This document shows positions 39,252-48,883 of a stretch of 64,000 bases of DNA, piece after piece. The notes under the pieces are model-generated. The model saw nothing but the letters and a program-made list of their open reading frames with translations, made no database searches and was not told where the DNA came from. The translations under genes were made by a program, and so were the position numbers. The stretch covers positions 744,001 through 808,000 of the forward strand of contig CAWEQO010000012.1 in NCBI GenBank assembly GCA_963811225.1, in the 5' to 3' direction. The stretch is from CAWEQO01 sp963811225 (lineage in GTDB: Bacteria > Chloroflexota > Anaerolineae > Anaerolineales > Anaerolineaceae). Every line of letters starts with the position of its first letter. Positions within the stretch are counted from its first letter, which is position 1.

Positions 39252-41288
39252 ATGAAACAAAAATTTCAGATCTTGCTGGCCCTCTTTGTAATTCTGAGCC
39301 TGATGCTTGTGGCGGTGCCAGGCGGTACCGTCAAAGCCCAAGAGTCGCGTAATCTGGTCATCCTTGGCACGAGCGATATCCACGGCAACGTCGATAACTA
39401 CGATTACTACACAGACAGTGTCCCAACTGGTTCGTCGGCGCGCGGCTTGACCAAGGTCATGACCTATGTCAAGGGCGTGCTCGCCGAAAACCCCGATAAC
39501 ACCCTCCTGATCGACAACGGCGATACCATTCAGGGCACGCCGCTCGTCTACTATTTTGGCGTGCTGCACCCCGAGCTGGCCCCCAATCCCATGGCAACTG
39601 TGATGAACGCCATGGGATTTGTGTCTGCCACGGTCGGCAACCACGAGTTCAACTACGGCCCTGGGGTCTTCAAACGCTATCAAGACGCTGCCGACTTCCC
39701 GCTGCTCTCGGCCAACGTGACCGGCTGCCAGGATTACACCTTCACGCCCTACATCATTAAGGATGTCAACGGCGTGCAGGTAGGCATCCTCGGCCTGACC
39801 CCGCCTGCAGTTAAATACTGGGAGCGCCCCGAGAACATCACCGGCTGCGTGTTTGGAGACGCAATGGACGCGGCCAACCACTACGTGCCGATCATGAAAG
39901 CCGAAGGTGCAGATGTTATCGTCGTGGCGGCTCATACCGGACTGGACGACACCTACGGCTACGGGCGTGAAGAGAACTTCGCCAGATTCCTGGCCGAAGA
40001 AGTCCCCGGCATCGATGTGATCCTGGCCGGCCATGCCCATGCGAATGTTTCTGGGCAGTTCATCAATGGCGTTCTGATCACAGAGCCCAACTACCACACC
40101 CGCAACCTCTCCGACATCCGCATTACAGTGACCGGTGAAGGCAGCGATTGGGCGGTAACGAGCAAGTCCTCATCCACTCCAGCGATGGGCCCCTACGCCG
40201 AAGACCCCGACATTCTGGCGATCACCGGGCCTTACCATGACGTCACGGTGGAATACATCAACACCCCAATCGGCGAAGCCCTGGATGACTTCCCCGGTGG
40301 GTTTATGGCACGCGTCGCTGACGGCCCAATGGCCGATCTGATCAACCAGGTCCAGATGGATGCCGCCGCCGAAGCCGGTTTCCCGGTGGAAGCCTCGCTG
40401 GCAGCGCTGTTCACCAATCAGGCTCAGATCATGAAAGGCCCCATTAAGCTCAAGGATGCCTACGCAGTCTACATCTACGACAACACCTTGTATGTCATTG
40501 AAGCCACCGGCCAGATGATCAAGGACGAGATCGAGTGGACCGCTAATTACTTCAACGAGTATGCCTATGGGCCGGAAGGTGTCACGGTAAACAGCACAGT
40601 CCGTGACTATAACTACGACCTCTGGTCCGGCATCGACTATAAGATCGACGTGACCCGGCCGGTTGGCGACCGCGTGGTCGAGCTGACCTTGAACGGCCAG
40701 CCGCTGGCCATGGACCAGGTGGTGAATGTGGCGCTCAACAACTACCGCGCCACCGGCAAATTCCCCACCGCTGCCAAGCTCTACCAATCTACGGTGGAAG
40801 TGCGCGAGCTGGTCACAAACTGGATCATTGCCAACAGCCCGATCTCGGCCAGTGACGTCTACGATCATAACTTCGATCTGCTGCCGCCGGTCAACACCTG
40901 GCTGCCCGAAATGGCTGACCAACCTGTCGACCGCACTGATTTCACCGATCTGCTCTGGACCGGTTACAACGATTCGGTCTCCGGCAGTATGGTTGTCCCC
41001 GGCCAAAAGAAACTGGGCGACAAACTCGACCGCGAGAGCGGCCTTTACCTGCTGGTGGAAGGCGCTCTGGGTGGTACCGGCAATATCCAACCTACCATGA
41101 CCGTGCTGAAACCCTATGCCGACAAAGCGGGCGTGCTCGGTTGGGCCAAGGAGGCGGTGGTATTCGCCCTGCAGCAGTGCATCTTCCAGCCGGAAGGGAA
41201 GTGGCTGCTGCCGCGCCAAACGCTCACGAATGCCGAAGCGTTGACCTGGGTGCGCGAAGCCAAGTTCCCTTTGGGCTGCACGCCCTGA
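39252..41288 (+). CDS. Secreted bifunctional metallophosphatase / 5'-nucleotidase
   Basis: 678 residues from the ATG at 39252, chosen for AGGAG and the following signal peptide (KFQILLALFVILSLMLVAVP, cleavage near VKAQ). The metallophosphatase domain (about 35-310) has GTSDIHGN, DNGDTIQG, GNHEFNYG, VVAAHTGLD and LAGHAHANVSG, which carry the two-metal ligands. The C-terminal 5'-nucleotidase domain (about 345-560) contains NQVQMDAAAEAGFPVEAS and an adenine-binding-type YVIEATGQMIKDE. The last 100 residues include an S-layer-homology-like stretch (VLGWAKEAVVFALQQCIFQPEGKWLLP). It hydrolyses nucleotides or UDP-sugars outside the membrane to supply phosphate and nucleosides. It is full length. Confidence 0.93.
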   Translation: MKQKFQILLALFVILSLMLVAVPGGTVKAQESRNLVILGTSDIHGNVDNYDYYTDSVPTGSSARGLTKVMTYVKGVLAENPDNTLLIDNGDTIQGTPLVYYFGVLHPELAPNPMATVMNAMGFVSATVGNHEFNYGPGVFKRYQDAADFPLLSANVTGCQDYTFTPYIIKDVNGVQVGILGLTPPAVKYWERPENITGCVFGDAMDAANHYVPIMKAEGADVIVVAAHTGLDDTYGYGREENFARFLAEEVPGIDVILAGHAHANVSGQFINGVLITEPNYHTRNLSDIRITVTGEGSDWAVTSKSSSTPAMGPYAEDPDILAITGPYHDVTVEYINTPIGEALDDFPGGFMARVADGPMADLINQVQMDAAAEAGFPVEASLAALFTNQAQIMKGPIKLKDAYAVYIYDNTLYVIEATGQMIKDEIEWTANYFNEYAYGPEGVTVNSTVRDYNYDLWSGIDYKIDVTRPVGDRVVELTLNGQPLAMDQVVNVALNNYRATGKFPTAAKLYQSTVEVRELVTNWIIANSPISASDVYDHNFDLLPPVNTWLPEMADQPVDRTDFTDLLWTGYNDSVSGSMVVPGQKKLGDKLDRESGLYLLVEGALGGTGNIQPTMTVLKPYADKAGVLGWAKEAVVFALQQCIFQPEGKWLLPRQTLTNAEALTWVREAKFPLGCTP

Positions 41289-41316
41289 TCGAAACCTCCG
41301 TTTTTAGAAAGTAACA

Positions 41317-41347
41317 AAACCGGGCGCAGATGAACTGCGCCCGGTTT
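41317..41347 (+). terminator. Terminator of the 5'-nucleotidase gene
   Basis: AAACCGGGCGCAG and CTGCGCCCGGTTT arms, 5-base loop, 28 bases after the stop. Confidence 0.88.
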
Positions 41348-41396
41348 GCTGAATTTTCCCTCATTAACATCCGTATTTTGTATTAAAATCAAGCCC

Positions 41397-41936
41397 ATGC
41401 CTTATCACTTCACACCCCTCAACCGCGTATACGCCGAAACCATCCTCACCTGGAAATACGACGGTCCGTACGCTTTCTATGATTATCATCAATCCAGCGA
41501 CCACATCCTCAAAATGGACGCCTGGGGCAGTACGCTCTTCGCTGCCCTGGATGAATCCGGCAATCTGATCGGCGAGCTGACCATCGGCTTCCTCGATCAG
41601 GACGAGGAATGGGTGCCGCAAGCTGAGATGGACGCCTGCCATCTGGACCATTGCATTCTCTGGATCGGCTTCGGCATGCGTCCCGACCTGACCGGGCACG
41701 GCCTCGGCCTGTCCTTCGTCAACGCCTGCGTCGATTTCTCTGTCCACATGGCCCGCGACCGCTACCGTTACTCTGGCGAGTACATTGGCCTGGGCGTGTA
41801 CTGCTTCAATCAGCGCGCCATTAAGGTTTACGAGCGCGCCGGTTTCATCAAATTTAAAGACAGCAGCTCTATCAAAAAGGGAGTCGAGTACAAAGCGCAA
41901 CGCATGAAAAAACGCATCGACTGTGATATCCATTGA
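41397..41936 (+). CDS. GNAT-family N-acetyltransferase
   Basis: 179 residues from the ATG at 41397. The GNAT core is seen as LFAALDESGNLIGELTIGF, then IGFGMRPDLTGHGLGLSFVNAC (acetyl-CoA binding, R/QxxGxG/A-like PDLTGHGLG) and LGVYCFNQRAIKVYERAGF. The acceptor is unknown. Its stop overlaps the next start (TTGA), so it is coupled to a Bcr/CflA efflux gene, which hints at a joint drug-resistance role. Confidence 0.88.
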   Translation: MPYHFTPLNRVYAETILTWKYDGPYAFYDYHQSSDHILKMDAWGSTLFAALDESGNLIGELTIGFLDQDEEWVPQAEMDACHLDHCILWIGFGMRPDLTGHGLGLSFVNACVDFSVHMARDRYRYSGEYIGLGVYCFNQRAIKVYERAGFIKFKDSSSIKKGVEYKAQRMKKRIDCDIH

Positions 41937-43177
41937 AACCATCCAAGAATACCCAACCGCACCCCCAAAAAAATCTCGGGGCCAAAGGCCTGATCGTATT
42001 AATCGCCCTGTTGAGCGCTTTCGTCCCGCTCTCCACCGACCTCTACCTGCCTGCCCTGCCAACGATGGGCGCCTTTTTTAATGCCCCCGCCAACCAGATC
42101 AACCTGACCCTAACGGCTTTCTTCATCTTCTACGCCCTCGGGACCCTGTTTTGGGGGCCACTCAGCGACCGCTATGGACGCCGCCCGGTGCTGCTGGTGG
42201 GGATGTCGGTTTATGTCGTCGCCAGCGCCCTATGCGCCAATGCCTGGGACGTGGGCGCTCTGATCTTCTTCCGCGCCTTGCAGGCCGCCGGCGGCAGCGC
42301 TGCGGGTGCGGTTGCCACCGCCATCGTCAAGGACGTTTACACCGGCCGGCAGCGAGAATCGGTGCTGGCTATCGTCCAATCGATGGTGCTGATCTCCCCG
42401 GCGGTCGCACCGGTGCTGGGCGCCTTCCTGCTGACAGTTACCACCTGGCGCGGCGTATTCTGGGTGCTGTCCGGCATCGGCGTAGTAGCGCTGATCGGCA
42501 GTCTGGCCTTTCAGGAGACCATCGTCGAGTACAGCACGGGCGCACTGGTCCAATCCATCACCCGCCTGGGCAAGGTGCTCCAAAACCGGGGCTTCACCTT
42601 GCTGCTGATCCTGTTCTCGATCGGCAGCATATCGGGCCTGGCCTATATCGCTTCGTCTACCTATATCTACCAGGACGGCTTCCACCTCAGCAGCCGCGCC
42701 TACAGCTACTACTTCTCCCTCAACGCCCTCGGCATGATCTCCGGCCCCATGATCTTCCTGCGCCTCTCACGCCGCCTGCATTCCGAGACCATCATCAAGG
42801 CCTGCTTCATGTCCATCGCCACGGCTGGTGTACTGATTGCGCTGTTCGGCAACCTGCAGCCCTGGGTCATGGCGCTGTGCATCCTGCCCTCTTCGATCGC
42901 CGGCAGCTGCATGCGCGCCCCGGCCGCAAATCTGATGCTCGAACAGCAGCAGGGCGACACCGGCTCGGTCTCCTCTTTGATCGGCTGCACCGGCCTGCTC
43001 ATGGGCAGCCTGGGAATGACCCTGATCTCGCTGGATTGGAGCAACACCATCGTCACCCTGGGTGTGATGACTTTCGCCACCGCTGCAACCAGCCTGCTCA
43101 TGTGGCCCTTTGTGATCAAGAGGGCCGTCAGGCTCCCCGGGCCAAACCTAACTCTTCGGACGGAAGAGAGAATCTAA
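41933..43177 (+). CDS. Bcr/CflA-type multidrug efflux MFS transporter
   Basis: 414 residues with 12 expected helices. It starts at TTG overlapping the GNAT stop codon. Bcr/CflA features: FVPLSTDLYLPALPTMGAFF, FFIFYALGTLFWGPLSDRYGRRPVLL, RALQAAGGSAAGAVATAIVKDVY, and VAPVLGAFLLTVTTWRGVFWVL. It exports drugs by proton antiport. The final helices end before a hairpin terminator shared with the cyclase gene. Confidence 0.93.
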   Translation: MKPSKNTQPHPQKNLGAKGLIVLIALLSAFVPLSTDLYLPALPTMGAFFNAPANQINLTLTAFFIFYALGTLFWGPLSDRYGRRPVLLVGMSVYVVASALCANAWDVGALIFFRALQAAGGSAAGAVATAIVKDVYTGRQRESVLAIVQSMVLISPAVAPVLGAFLLTVTTWRGVFWVLSGIGVVALIGSLAFQETIVEYSTGALVQSITRLGKVLQNRGFTLLLILFSIGSISGLAYIASSTYIYQDGFHLSSRAYSYYFSLNALGMISGPMIFLRLSRRLHSETIIKACFMSIATAGVLIALFGNLQPWVMALCILPSSIAGSCMRAPAANLMLEQQQGDTGSVSSLIGCTGLLMGSLGMTLISLDWSNTIVTLGVMTFATAATSLLMWPFVIKRAVRLPGPNLTLRTEERI

Positions 43178-43181
43178 CCTA

Positions 43182-43220
43182 AAAAGAGCGGATCGCGCTC
43201 CGAGCGCGATCCGCTCTTTT
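43182..43220. terminator. Bidirectional terminator between efflux and cyclase genes
   Basis: AAAAGAGCGGATCGCGCTC and its complement, almost without loop, with A and T runs at the ends. Confidence 0.9.
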
Positions 43221-43267
43221 GGGGTACCTGTGAAATCCTTTTTCACTCCGGCAGCTCTTTTTCTTTT

Positions 43268-45001
43268 CTAACGCAGGCACTCCACTTCAAACACGACCAC
43301 CGGCTCACGCTTGCCCTTCGCCAACACCGGCTCGACCGCAGTGGCCACCACCTGGTCGGCCACCTGCTGGTAGGTCTCCTGGCTGATCAGGATCTGCCCA
43401 CCCCCGGTGCTCTCCTGGATACGCTTGGCAGTGTTCACGCAGTCACCGATGGCGGTGTAATCCAGGCGCTTTTCGGTGCCCACCAGCCCCAGCACGGCCT
43501 CGCCCACGTGAATACCGATCCCAAAGGTCAGTCGCTCCGCGGGCTGCAATTGTCGATGCAGTGCGTCGAGGTGGTCGCGGATTGCAACCGCCGCTCGCAC
43601 CGCTCGCAAGGTATGGTCTGGCTGCAGCACAGGCGCATTAAACCAGGCCATCACCGCATCCCCCAAGAACTTATCAATCGTGCCGCCCTCGTTTAACACC
43701 GCATTGGCTGCCATTGCCAGGTAGCGGTTCAGCACCGCCACCAATTCTTCCGGGGGCATGCCTTCCCCCAAGCTGGTGAAGCCACGGATATCTGCAAACA
43801 AGACGGTGATTTCGGCCCGCTGGCCGCCTAGCTGCAGCCGGTTCGGGTCCAACTGCTGGATCACAGCCGGGGACACCATGCGCTCGAACAGGCGGCGCTG
43901 CGCCTCCAGATGCTTCTTCTCGGTCAGGTCTTCCAACACAATGGCAAAACCTTGGTTGGTTTGCTGCAAGTCCTTCAATGGAGAAAGGCTCAGCCGCAGG
44001 TCGGTCTGGCCGCGCTCCGGCAGTTCCGGGCTGGTCTCCAACCCCAGGATGGGCTGCTTGGTGCGCCGCAGCATATCGAAGTAGGGCTTGAGCGTGGCAG
44101 CCAGCGGCGGAGCAATCTCCTCCAGCCTGCGCCCGATCACCTGCTGCTGGGTTTGGCCTAAGATCTCCTCGGCGGCGTGATTGCATAGGACGATCTTCTC
44201 TTCCACATCCGTGGTCAACACCCCGCTGGCCATCGAAGCAAAGACGTTGTCGGTCAAATTCTTCAGATCGGTGACTTCGACCAATGTCTGCCGGACCGAT
44301 GCGAACAGGCGGGCGTTCTCAATCGCCACTGCGGCCTGATCGGCGAAGGCGGAAAGCAAATCGCCTTCCCTGTTGGTAAACAATCCCGCCTTGACCCGGT
44401 TGTCGGCGTAAATTACCCCGGTCAGTTCATCCTTCACTTTCAATGGCACGCACAGGACCGAACGCAAATTGTGCGCCACCACGCTTTTCTGGCTGTTAAA
44501 ACGTGGGTCCTCGCGGGCGTTGGTGGTCATCACCGGCTGCCCCGAAGCGACCACCCGATTGATCAGGCTGTAGCTAATGGCGAAATCAGCCGGAAGGACC
44601 AACTCTTTCTCCCAATTGCGCGCCACACGGATCGAAAGGTCACCGTTTTGCGAGCCCGGATCACGCAGCATCAGGAATCCACGCTCTGCGCGGGTGATCC
44701 AGATGATCGTGTCCATTACAGTCCGCAGCACTTCATCCAGTTCCACGGAAGAGTTGACGAACGAGCCAATGCGGGCCAGGGAATGCAGCCGCTTCCGTTC
44801 TGCCTCCAACGCCACCACCGACTTGCGCAGCATCTGCAAGTTATCGCTCAGCTGGAAGACCCCCTCGTAGATCACCTTAGGGATCGAAGCCGGGCGGGTC
44901 TGCTCCAAAAACGACTGCATCTGCTCGGCAACGCCATTCAGATGGACTATTTTTTGGTCCAGAGCTTGGAAGGCAAGCGAGTCGGAAACATCCAGTTCCA
45001 T
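43268..45001 (-). CDS. Class III adenylate/guanylate cyclase with GAF and PAS domains
   Basis: 577 residues. An N-terminal coiled helix is followed by a GAF domain (about 80-240, SFVNSSVELDEVLRTVMD ... ADQAAVAIENARLFASV), a PAS domain (about 250-365, NVFASMASGVLTTDVEEKIVLCNHAAEEILG) and a cyclase domain (about 385-570). The cyclase shows VLFADIRGFTSLGE (metal Asp), GTIDKFLGDAVMAWFN (second metal Asp and purine-site Lys), and RLDYTAIGDCVNTAKRIQ (Asp, Asn and Arg of the active site). All catalytic residues are visible, so activity is likely. It makes cAMP or cGMP in response to a small-molecule or redox cue. No membrane helix. Confidence 0.95.
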   Translation of the reverse strand: MELDVSDSLAFQALDQKIVHLNGVAEQMQSFLEQTRPASIPKVIYEGVFQLSDNLQMLRKSVVALEAERKRLHSLARIGSFVNSSVELDEVLRTVMDTIIWITRAERGFLMLRDPGSQNGDLSIRVARNWEKELVLPADFAISYSLINRVVASGQPVMTTNAREDPRFNSQKSVVAHNLRSVLCVPLKVKDELTGVIYADNRVKAGLFTNREGDLLSAFADQAAVAIENARLFASVRQTLVEVTDLKNLTDNVFASMASGVLTTDVEEKIVLCNHAAEEILGQTQQQVIGRRLEEIAPPLAATLKPYFDMLRRTKQPILGLETSPELPERGQTDLRLSLSPLKDLQQTNQGFAIVLEDLTEKKHLEAQRRLFERMVSPAVIQQLDPNRLQLGGQRAEITVLFADIRGFTSLGEGMPPEELVAVLNRYLAMAANAVLNEGGTIDKFLGDAVMAWFNAPVLQPDHTLRAVRAAVAIRDHLDALHRQLQPAERLTFGIGIHVGEAVLGLVGTEKRLDYTAIGDCVNTAKRIQESTGGGQILISQETYQQVADQVVATAVEPVLAKGKREPVVVFEVECLR

Positions 45002-45088
45002 ACGGATATTCTTCTTTCTATGGGCGTTTCTGAAGGGGTGGTATTTTTCAGGTGAATATCCTGCAAGATATCGTCCTTCAAAAACTCC

Positions 45089-47416
45089 TTATTGAGATTC
45101 GGGAGATACGTTTAAAAATCGCCTTGAAAATGAAGAGAAAACCAGTCGCCAGATATTGATGTATGCGTTGTGAGCAACTGTCAGATCATAGGTATGCAAG
45201 CTGTATTCGGCCCGGTGATATTCTTCTAAGATCGCCTTCGCCGGTTCGAACGCTTCCGGCACTAATTTTACCAGTGCAGCCATCCGTTCCGCCGGCGTTT
45301 CTCCCGTAGAAGTCTTATGGCCCAGCAGCCACAGCATCCAAGAGGTCCGCTCGAACATCCGCTCGATCTCCAGCATTTGCGTCTGCCGCACCCAGTACTG
45401 TAAGAAACCAGGTGTCTTCATCCCGCGCTTCATGATTGTCTCTTCGAGCATCACCGGGAAGGGCCTGCGCAGCCATTCAGGATGCATGCGCAGCCACAAG
45501 AAAATGAGCGCCGCACCGCCAAACATCACCGTCGGGAAAATCCACCAGGGGAATTTCGGCGGTGCTGCGGCCGGCTCGGCGATTTCGATATCTTCGACTT
45601 CGTTCATTAAGTGGCCGCCCGGATCTCTCGGCCCGCCTTCTGAGGACGACAATGGGTTGGATGGCATGTAGCCCTCGCCCGCTGCGGCCTCGCCAACCGG
45701 CAGTTCGATCACCGGCTGAGCCGTGGTCGGCTCAAACTCCACCCATCCTGCGCCGGGGAAATACACTTCGGGCCAGGCGTGGCTGTCACTGACTCGCACC
45801 GTATAAGTGCCTGCAACTTCATCATACTGCCCCTGGGCGTATCCAATAGCAATGCGGGCCGGGATGCCAAGTGAGCGCAGCATCAAAACCTCGGCAGTCG
45901 CATAGTAATTGCAGTAGCCCTTCTTATAATCAAGCAGGAACCACTCAACTACGTCCTGTCCGGAAGGCGGGTTCGGCACCGTCTTCTCGTAGGTGATGTT
46001 CTGGCGCAGGTACCTGGTAATCGCCATCGTCTGGTCATACGGCGTCTCTTCGCCGGCCACGATCTCCCGAGCAGTCTGTTGTACCCGCTCGGAGAAGTTG
46101 TCGGGCAGCGCAAGGTAGCGCTCTCGCACCCATCCCGGATAATCCTGGCCGGCTTCCTCCAACTGATTGATCGTCGGTGAAGACACCCAAACGTTCGCCT
46201 TATACGTGTCGCCCGCCTGGAAAGGGGTATTCGACAGTGCGCTGATTACGTCCAAATCTCCGTTGTCCAGCTCTTCCACAATCAGGCTGGCCGGCCGGTC
46301 AAGCGACAGCAGCATTGAGGGAACATAAGCCAGACGGGTCGTTCCCGAGCGCATACTGAAAGCCACGTCCGTTTTCCGGCGGCCCAAGAACACGGGATAC
46401 TCCAGCGGCCATTGGTCCAGGGTGACATTGGCCATGGAGTCAACGGTGTTCTTCCATTCCTTACTGTCGAAAAAGTCGTAGCTGTAGCCGCGCCAGTAAT
46501 AGCGGATGTCTTTGGGCGGCAGCGAGGGCTTCGCAGTGAACAGAACATCCTCACCCAGCACAGCCCCATTCCCAAGGCCCATGGTTGGGCTGAAGGTGTT
46601 ACTGACATACATCACCGGATTGTTCAAGCCGCTGACCGCATTCGAGAAGCGGTTCTTCAAGCCCGACCAGGTGCTGGAAAATTTCGAATTGGCTTTTGTG
46701 TTAGGAGTGAGCGCCTCGAGCATAGAGGGTAGATTCCAGGCCAACAATACCAGGACCAGGCCGCCGATCAGCATGCTCCTCCCCAGACTGTAACCGGTCT
46801 CGAAATCGATCGACACGCCCTTCGCGATCCACTCCCGGCGTGAGTGCAAGAAATACATGCGTCCGAGCAGCAGCAGCGAGAACAGGGCGAATGCGCCACT
46901 GTAGATGTAGCGATTCGAGAGGAACGAGTGGTTGTAATCGACAACAAGAAGGGACAGGCCGGCCGCCATCAGCGGGATCCACGGTCTACCGTGGCGGGTG
47001 AACAAGTACCCGGCGGTTATGCCGATCAACCAGAACAGCACGCCCATCAAGGCCAGGAATAAAATCGTATCCCTGTTGGGTTGGTTGTGGAAGAAGGCGC
47101 TGACCGAAGCCCAGATGCGCAGCATCGCTTGCGTCAGTCGACCGGGCCAGCCCAGCTCTGGATTAACGGTCGAGCTGATCTGCCAGGTGAGGAAAAACAT
47201 GCTGTAGGCAGCAGCCATCCAGTAAACGACTTTGCGCTCGAACAAGCTCAATCCCAGCAGAGCGCCAAGGATATACCCAATCGTCACCAATACATCGACG
47301 CGGGTCAGGTATTTCGTCCAATGGGTAACCTCAAGCCGGAAAGCTGCCGTCCACAAACACAACAGGAGCAGCACGAACACGAACACATCCCACCAGCGAT
47401 TGGTTTTGTTTTCCAT
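45089..47416 (-). CDS. TgpA-like membrane protein with transglutaminase domain
   Basis: 775 residues from the ATG at 47416; a TTG 15 bases upstream with a better ribosome binding site is the alternative. About six membrane helices occupy residues 10-240, then an extracytoplasmic region (DUF3488-like) leads to a transglutaminase core (about 455-580): Cys in YKKGYCNYYATAEVLMLRSLGIPARIAIGY, His in SDSHAWPEVYF, Asp/Glu in GWVEFEPT. A further helix (about 635) and a cytoplasmic DUF4129-like tail end the protein. Homologues are TgpA-type membrane transglutaminases of unknown target, often beside MoxR and DUF58 genes, which are not here. Confidence 0.9.
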   Translation of the reverse strand: MENKTNRWWDVFVFVLLLLCLWTAAFRLEVTHWTKYLTRVDVLVTIGYILGALLGLSLFERKVVYWMAAAYSMFFLTWQISSTVNPELGWPGRLTQAMLRIWASVSAFFHNQPNRDTILFLALMGVLFWLIGITAGYLFTRHGRPWIPLMAAGLSLLVVDYNHSFLSNRYIYSGAFALFSLLLLGRMYFLHSRREWIAKGVSIDFETGYSLGRSMLIGGLVLVLLAWNLPSMLEALTPNTKANSKFSSTWSGLKNRFSNAVSGLNNPVMYVSNTFSPTMGLGNGAVLGEDVLFTAKPSLPPKDIRYYWRGYSYDFFDSKEWKNTVDSMANVTLDQWPLEYPVFLGRRKTDVAFSMRSGTTRLAYVPSMLLSLDRPASLIVEELDNGDLDVISALSNTPFQAGDTYKANVWVSSPTINQLEEAGQDYPGWVRERYLALPDNFSERVQQTAREIVAGEETPYDQTMAITRYLRQNITYEKTVPNPPSGQDVVEWFLLDYKKGYCNYYATAEVLMLRSLGIPARIAIGYAQGQYDEVAGTYTVRVSDSHAWPEVYFPGAGWVEFEPTTAQPVIELPVGEAAAGEGYMPSNPLSSSEGGPRDPGGHLMNEVEDIEIAEPAAAPPKFPWWIFPTVMFGGAALIFLWLRMHPEWLRRPFPVMLEETIMKRGMKTPGFLQYWVRQTQMLEIERMFERTSWMLWLLGHKTSTGETPAERMAALVKLVPEAFEPAKAILEEYHRAEYSLHTYDLTVAHNAYINIWRLVFSSFSRRFLNVSPESQ

Positions 47417-47469
47417 TGTTTGAGTGTACAATAAATAGGTTCCTCACGTCAATTATACTGGAGAGTGGT

Positions 47470-48495
47470 ATGGAATCACTACGAACATTGGAAATTGCAA
47501 TTACCATTTTCTTCCAAAACCTGGGTGGTTGGCTGGTTCCGCCGATGCGTTTCTTCACCTTTCTGGGGCAGGAGGAGTTCTTCCTGTTGATCATGCCGGC
47601 CATCTACTGGTGCGTGAACGCCGTGCTTGGGCTGCGGGTGGGGGTGATGCTGATGATGGCAAACGCCGTCAACTTCTCCTTCAAGCTCGTCTCGCGCGGC
47701 CCGCGTCCCTTCTGGATCGAACCCCGCGTTCGGGCTTACTTGCACGAGTTTACGTTTGGTTTGCCCTCCGGCCATGCGGAAACCGCTGCCAGCGTGTGGG
47801 GGCTGCTGGCTGTGAGTGTGCGTAAGCGCTGGCTGAAGACCTTGCTGTTGCTGACCATCTTCTTCATCGGCCTGTCCCGCATCATCCTGGGCGTGCACTT
47901 CACCAGCGATGTGCTTGCCGGCTGGCTGCTCGGTGGGCTCACCATACTGATCTTCATCAAATTGGAAAAGCCGCTGTGGAACTGGCTCAAGCAGATGCCG
48001 CTCGGTCAACAATACATCGTCCTATTCTTGCTCTCCTTGCTGGTCGTCACCATCTCGCTGCTGCCGCTGCTGTGGATGGGCGGTTATCAGATGCCTGCCG
48101 AATGGCTGCAGAACGCCTTGAACGCTTTCCCGGATCAAACGGCCAACCCGATCGATCCGAGCGGCGCTTTCACGGTGGGCGGCACCCTGTTCGGCATGGC
48201 TGCTGGGGCCGCCTGGTTGTTCCAACGGCGCGGCGGGTTGAACGTATCCGGTTCGCTGCAGCAGCGCATTCTGCGCTACATCTTCGGGTTTGCCGGTATG
48301 ATTTTAATCTACGCCGGGCTCGGATCAATCTTCCCGCGTGACCCCAATCTGCTCAGCTACGCTCTACGCTTCTTGCGCTATGCGCTGATTGGGCTGTGGG
48401 TTTCGGCGTTTGCGCCGGTGCTCTTCGTCCAGTTTGGGCTGGCAGAACCTGTTTCGGAGCAATTCCGCTTCGAAATGCAAGAAAAGCGAATATAA
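47470..48495 (+). CDS. PAP2-family membrane phosphatase
   Basis: 341 residues from the ATG at 47470 (GGAGAG upstream); divergent from the transglutaminase gene. The three phosphatase motifs are KLVSRGPRP, GLPSGHAE and SRIILGVHFTSD. They lie in the N-terminal half between membrane helices. The C-terminal half adds several more helices. It removes phosphate from a lipid such as phosphatidate or undecaprenyl diphosphate; which one is not decidable. Neighbouring acyltransferase at 48884 fits lipid metabolism. Confidence 0.92.
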   Translation: MESLRTLEIAITIFFQNLGGWLVPPMRFFTFLGQEEFFLLIMPAIYWCVNAVLGLRVGVMLMMANAVNFSFKLVSRGPRPFWIEPRVRAYLHEFTFGLPSGHAETAASVWGLLAVSVRKRWLKTLLLLTIFFIGLSRIILGVHFTSDVLAGWLLGGLTILIFIKLEKPLWNWLKQMPLGQQYIVLFLLSLLVVTISLLPLLWMGGYQMPAEWLQNALNAFPDQTANPIDPSGAFTVGGTLFGMAAGAAWLFQRRGGLNVSGSLQQRILRYIFGFAGMILIYAGLGSIFPRDPNLLSYALRFLRYALIGLWVSAFAPVLFVQFGLAEPVSEQFRFEMQEKRI

Positions 48496-48592
48496 TTCTA
48501 CTAACAGCTTGACAGCGATGTTTTGCTGAGCGCAAGCGCCCGGCAAAATGTCACTGCCTTCAAAAAGCGTGCAATAAAAAAGGAGGAAATCG

Positions 48593-48823
48593 ATGGGCCG
48601 CTTTGGAAACTTTCTAATCGGTGTTGTTGCTGGCTATGCAGTTGGAGGGGGCATAGGAATCTTGCTCGCCCCGACATCCGGAAACCAGTTCCGGCAAAAC
48701 ATCGTCGAATACAAAGACCAGGTTACGGCGGACGTGAAAGCCGCCATGGAAGAAAGGCAGGACCAGCTCCGCAGGGAGCTTGCCTATCGTCGTTCACCCG
48801 ACGTTCATCTTGAGAAAAGCTAG
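48593..48823 (+). CDS. Small YtxH-like membrane protein
   Basis: 76 residues. Opens MGRFGNFLIGVVAGYAVGGGIGILLAPTSG, the YtxH pattern of one Gly-rich helix followed by LLAP(T/K)SG, then a charged amphipathic helix. AGGAGG precedes the ATG. The family is linked to stress and cell-envelope roles without a known reaction. Confidence 0.85.
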   Translation: MGRFGNFLIGVVAGYAVGGGIGILLAPTSGNQFRQNIVEYKDQVTADVKAAMEERQDQLRRELAYRRSPDVHLEKS

Positions 48824-48829
48824 GCGTTC

Positions 48830-48849
48830 GGCGGGCCGAAAGGCCCGCC
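48830..48849 (+). terminator. Hairpin after the YtxH-like gene
   Basis: GGCGGGCC-GAAA-GGCCCGCC with only a weak T run (AATCCTTTCT), so termination may be partial. Confidence 0.6.
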
Positions 48850-48883
48850 AATCCTTTCTATCCTTAAAATTGGACCCATACTT

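Noticed and set aside
39204..41219. Long minus-strand frames opposite the 5'-nucleotidase gene
   Set aside because: Shadow frames of a well-supported secreted enzyme; no start signals or domains.
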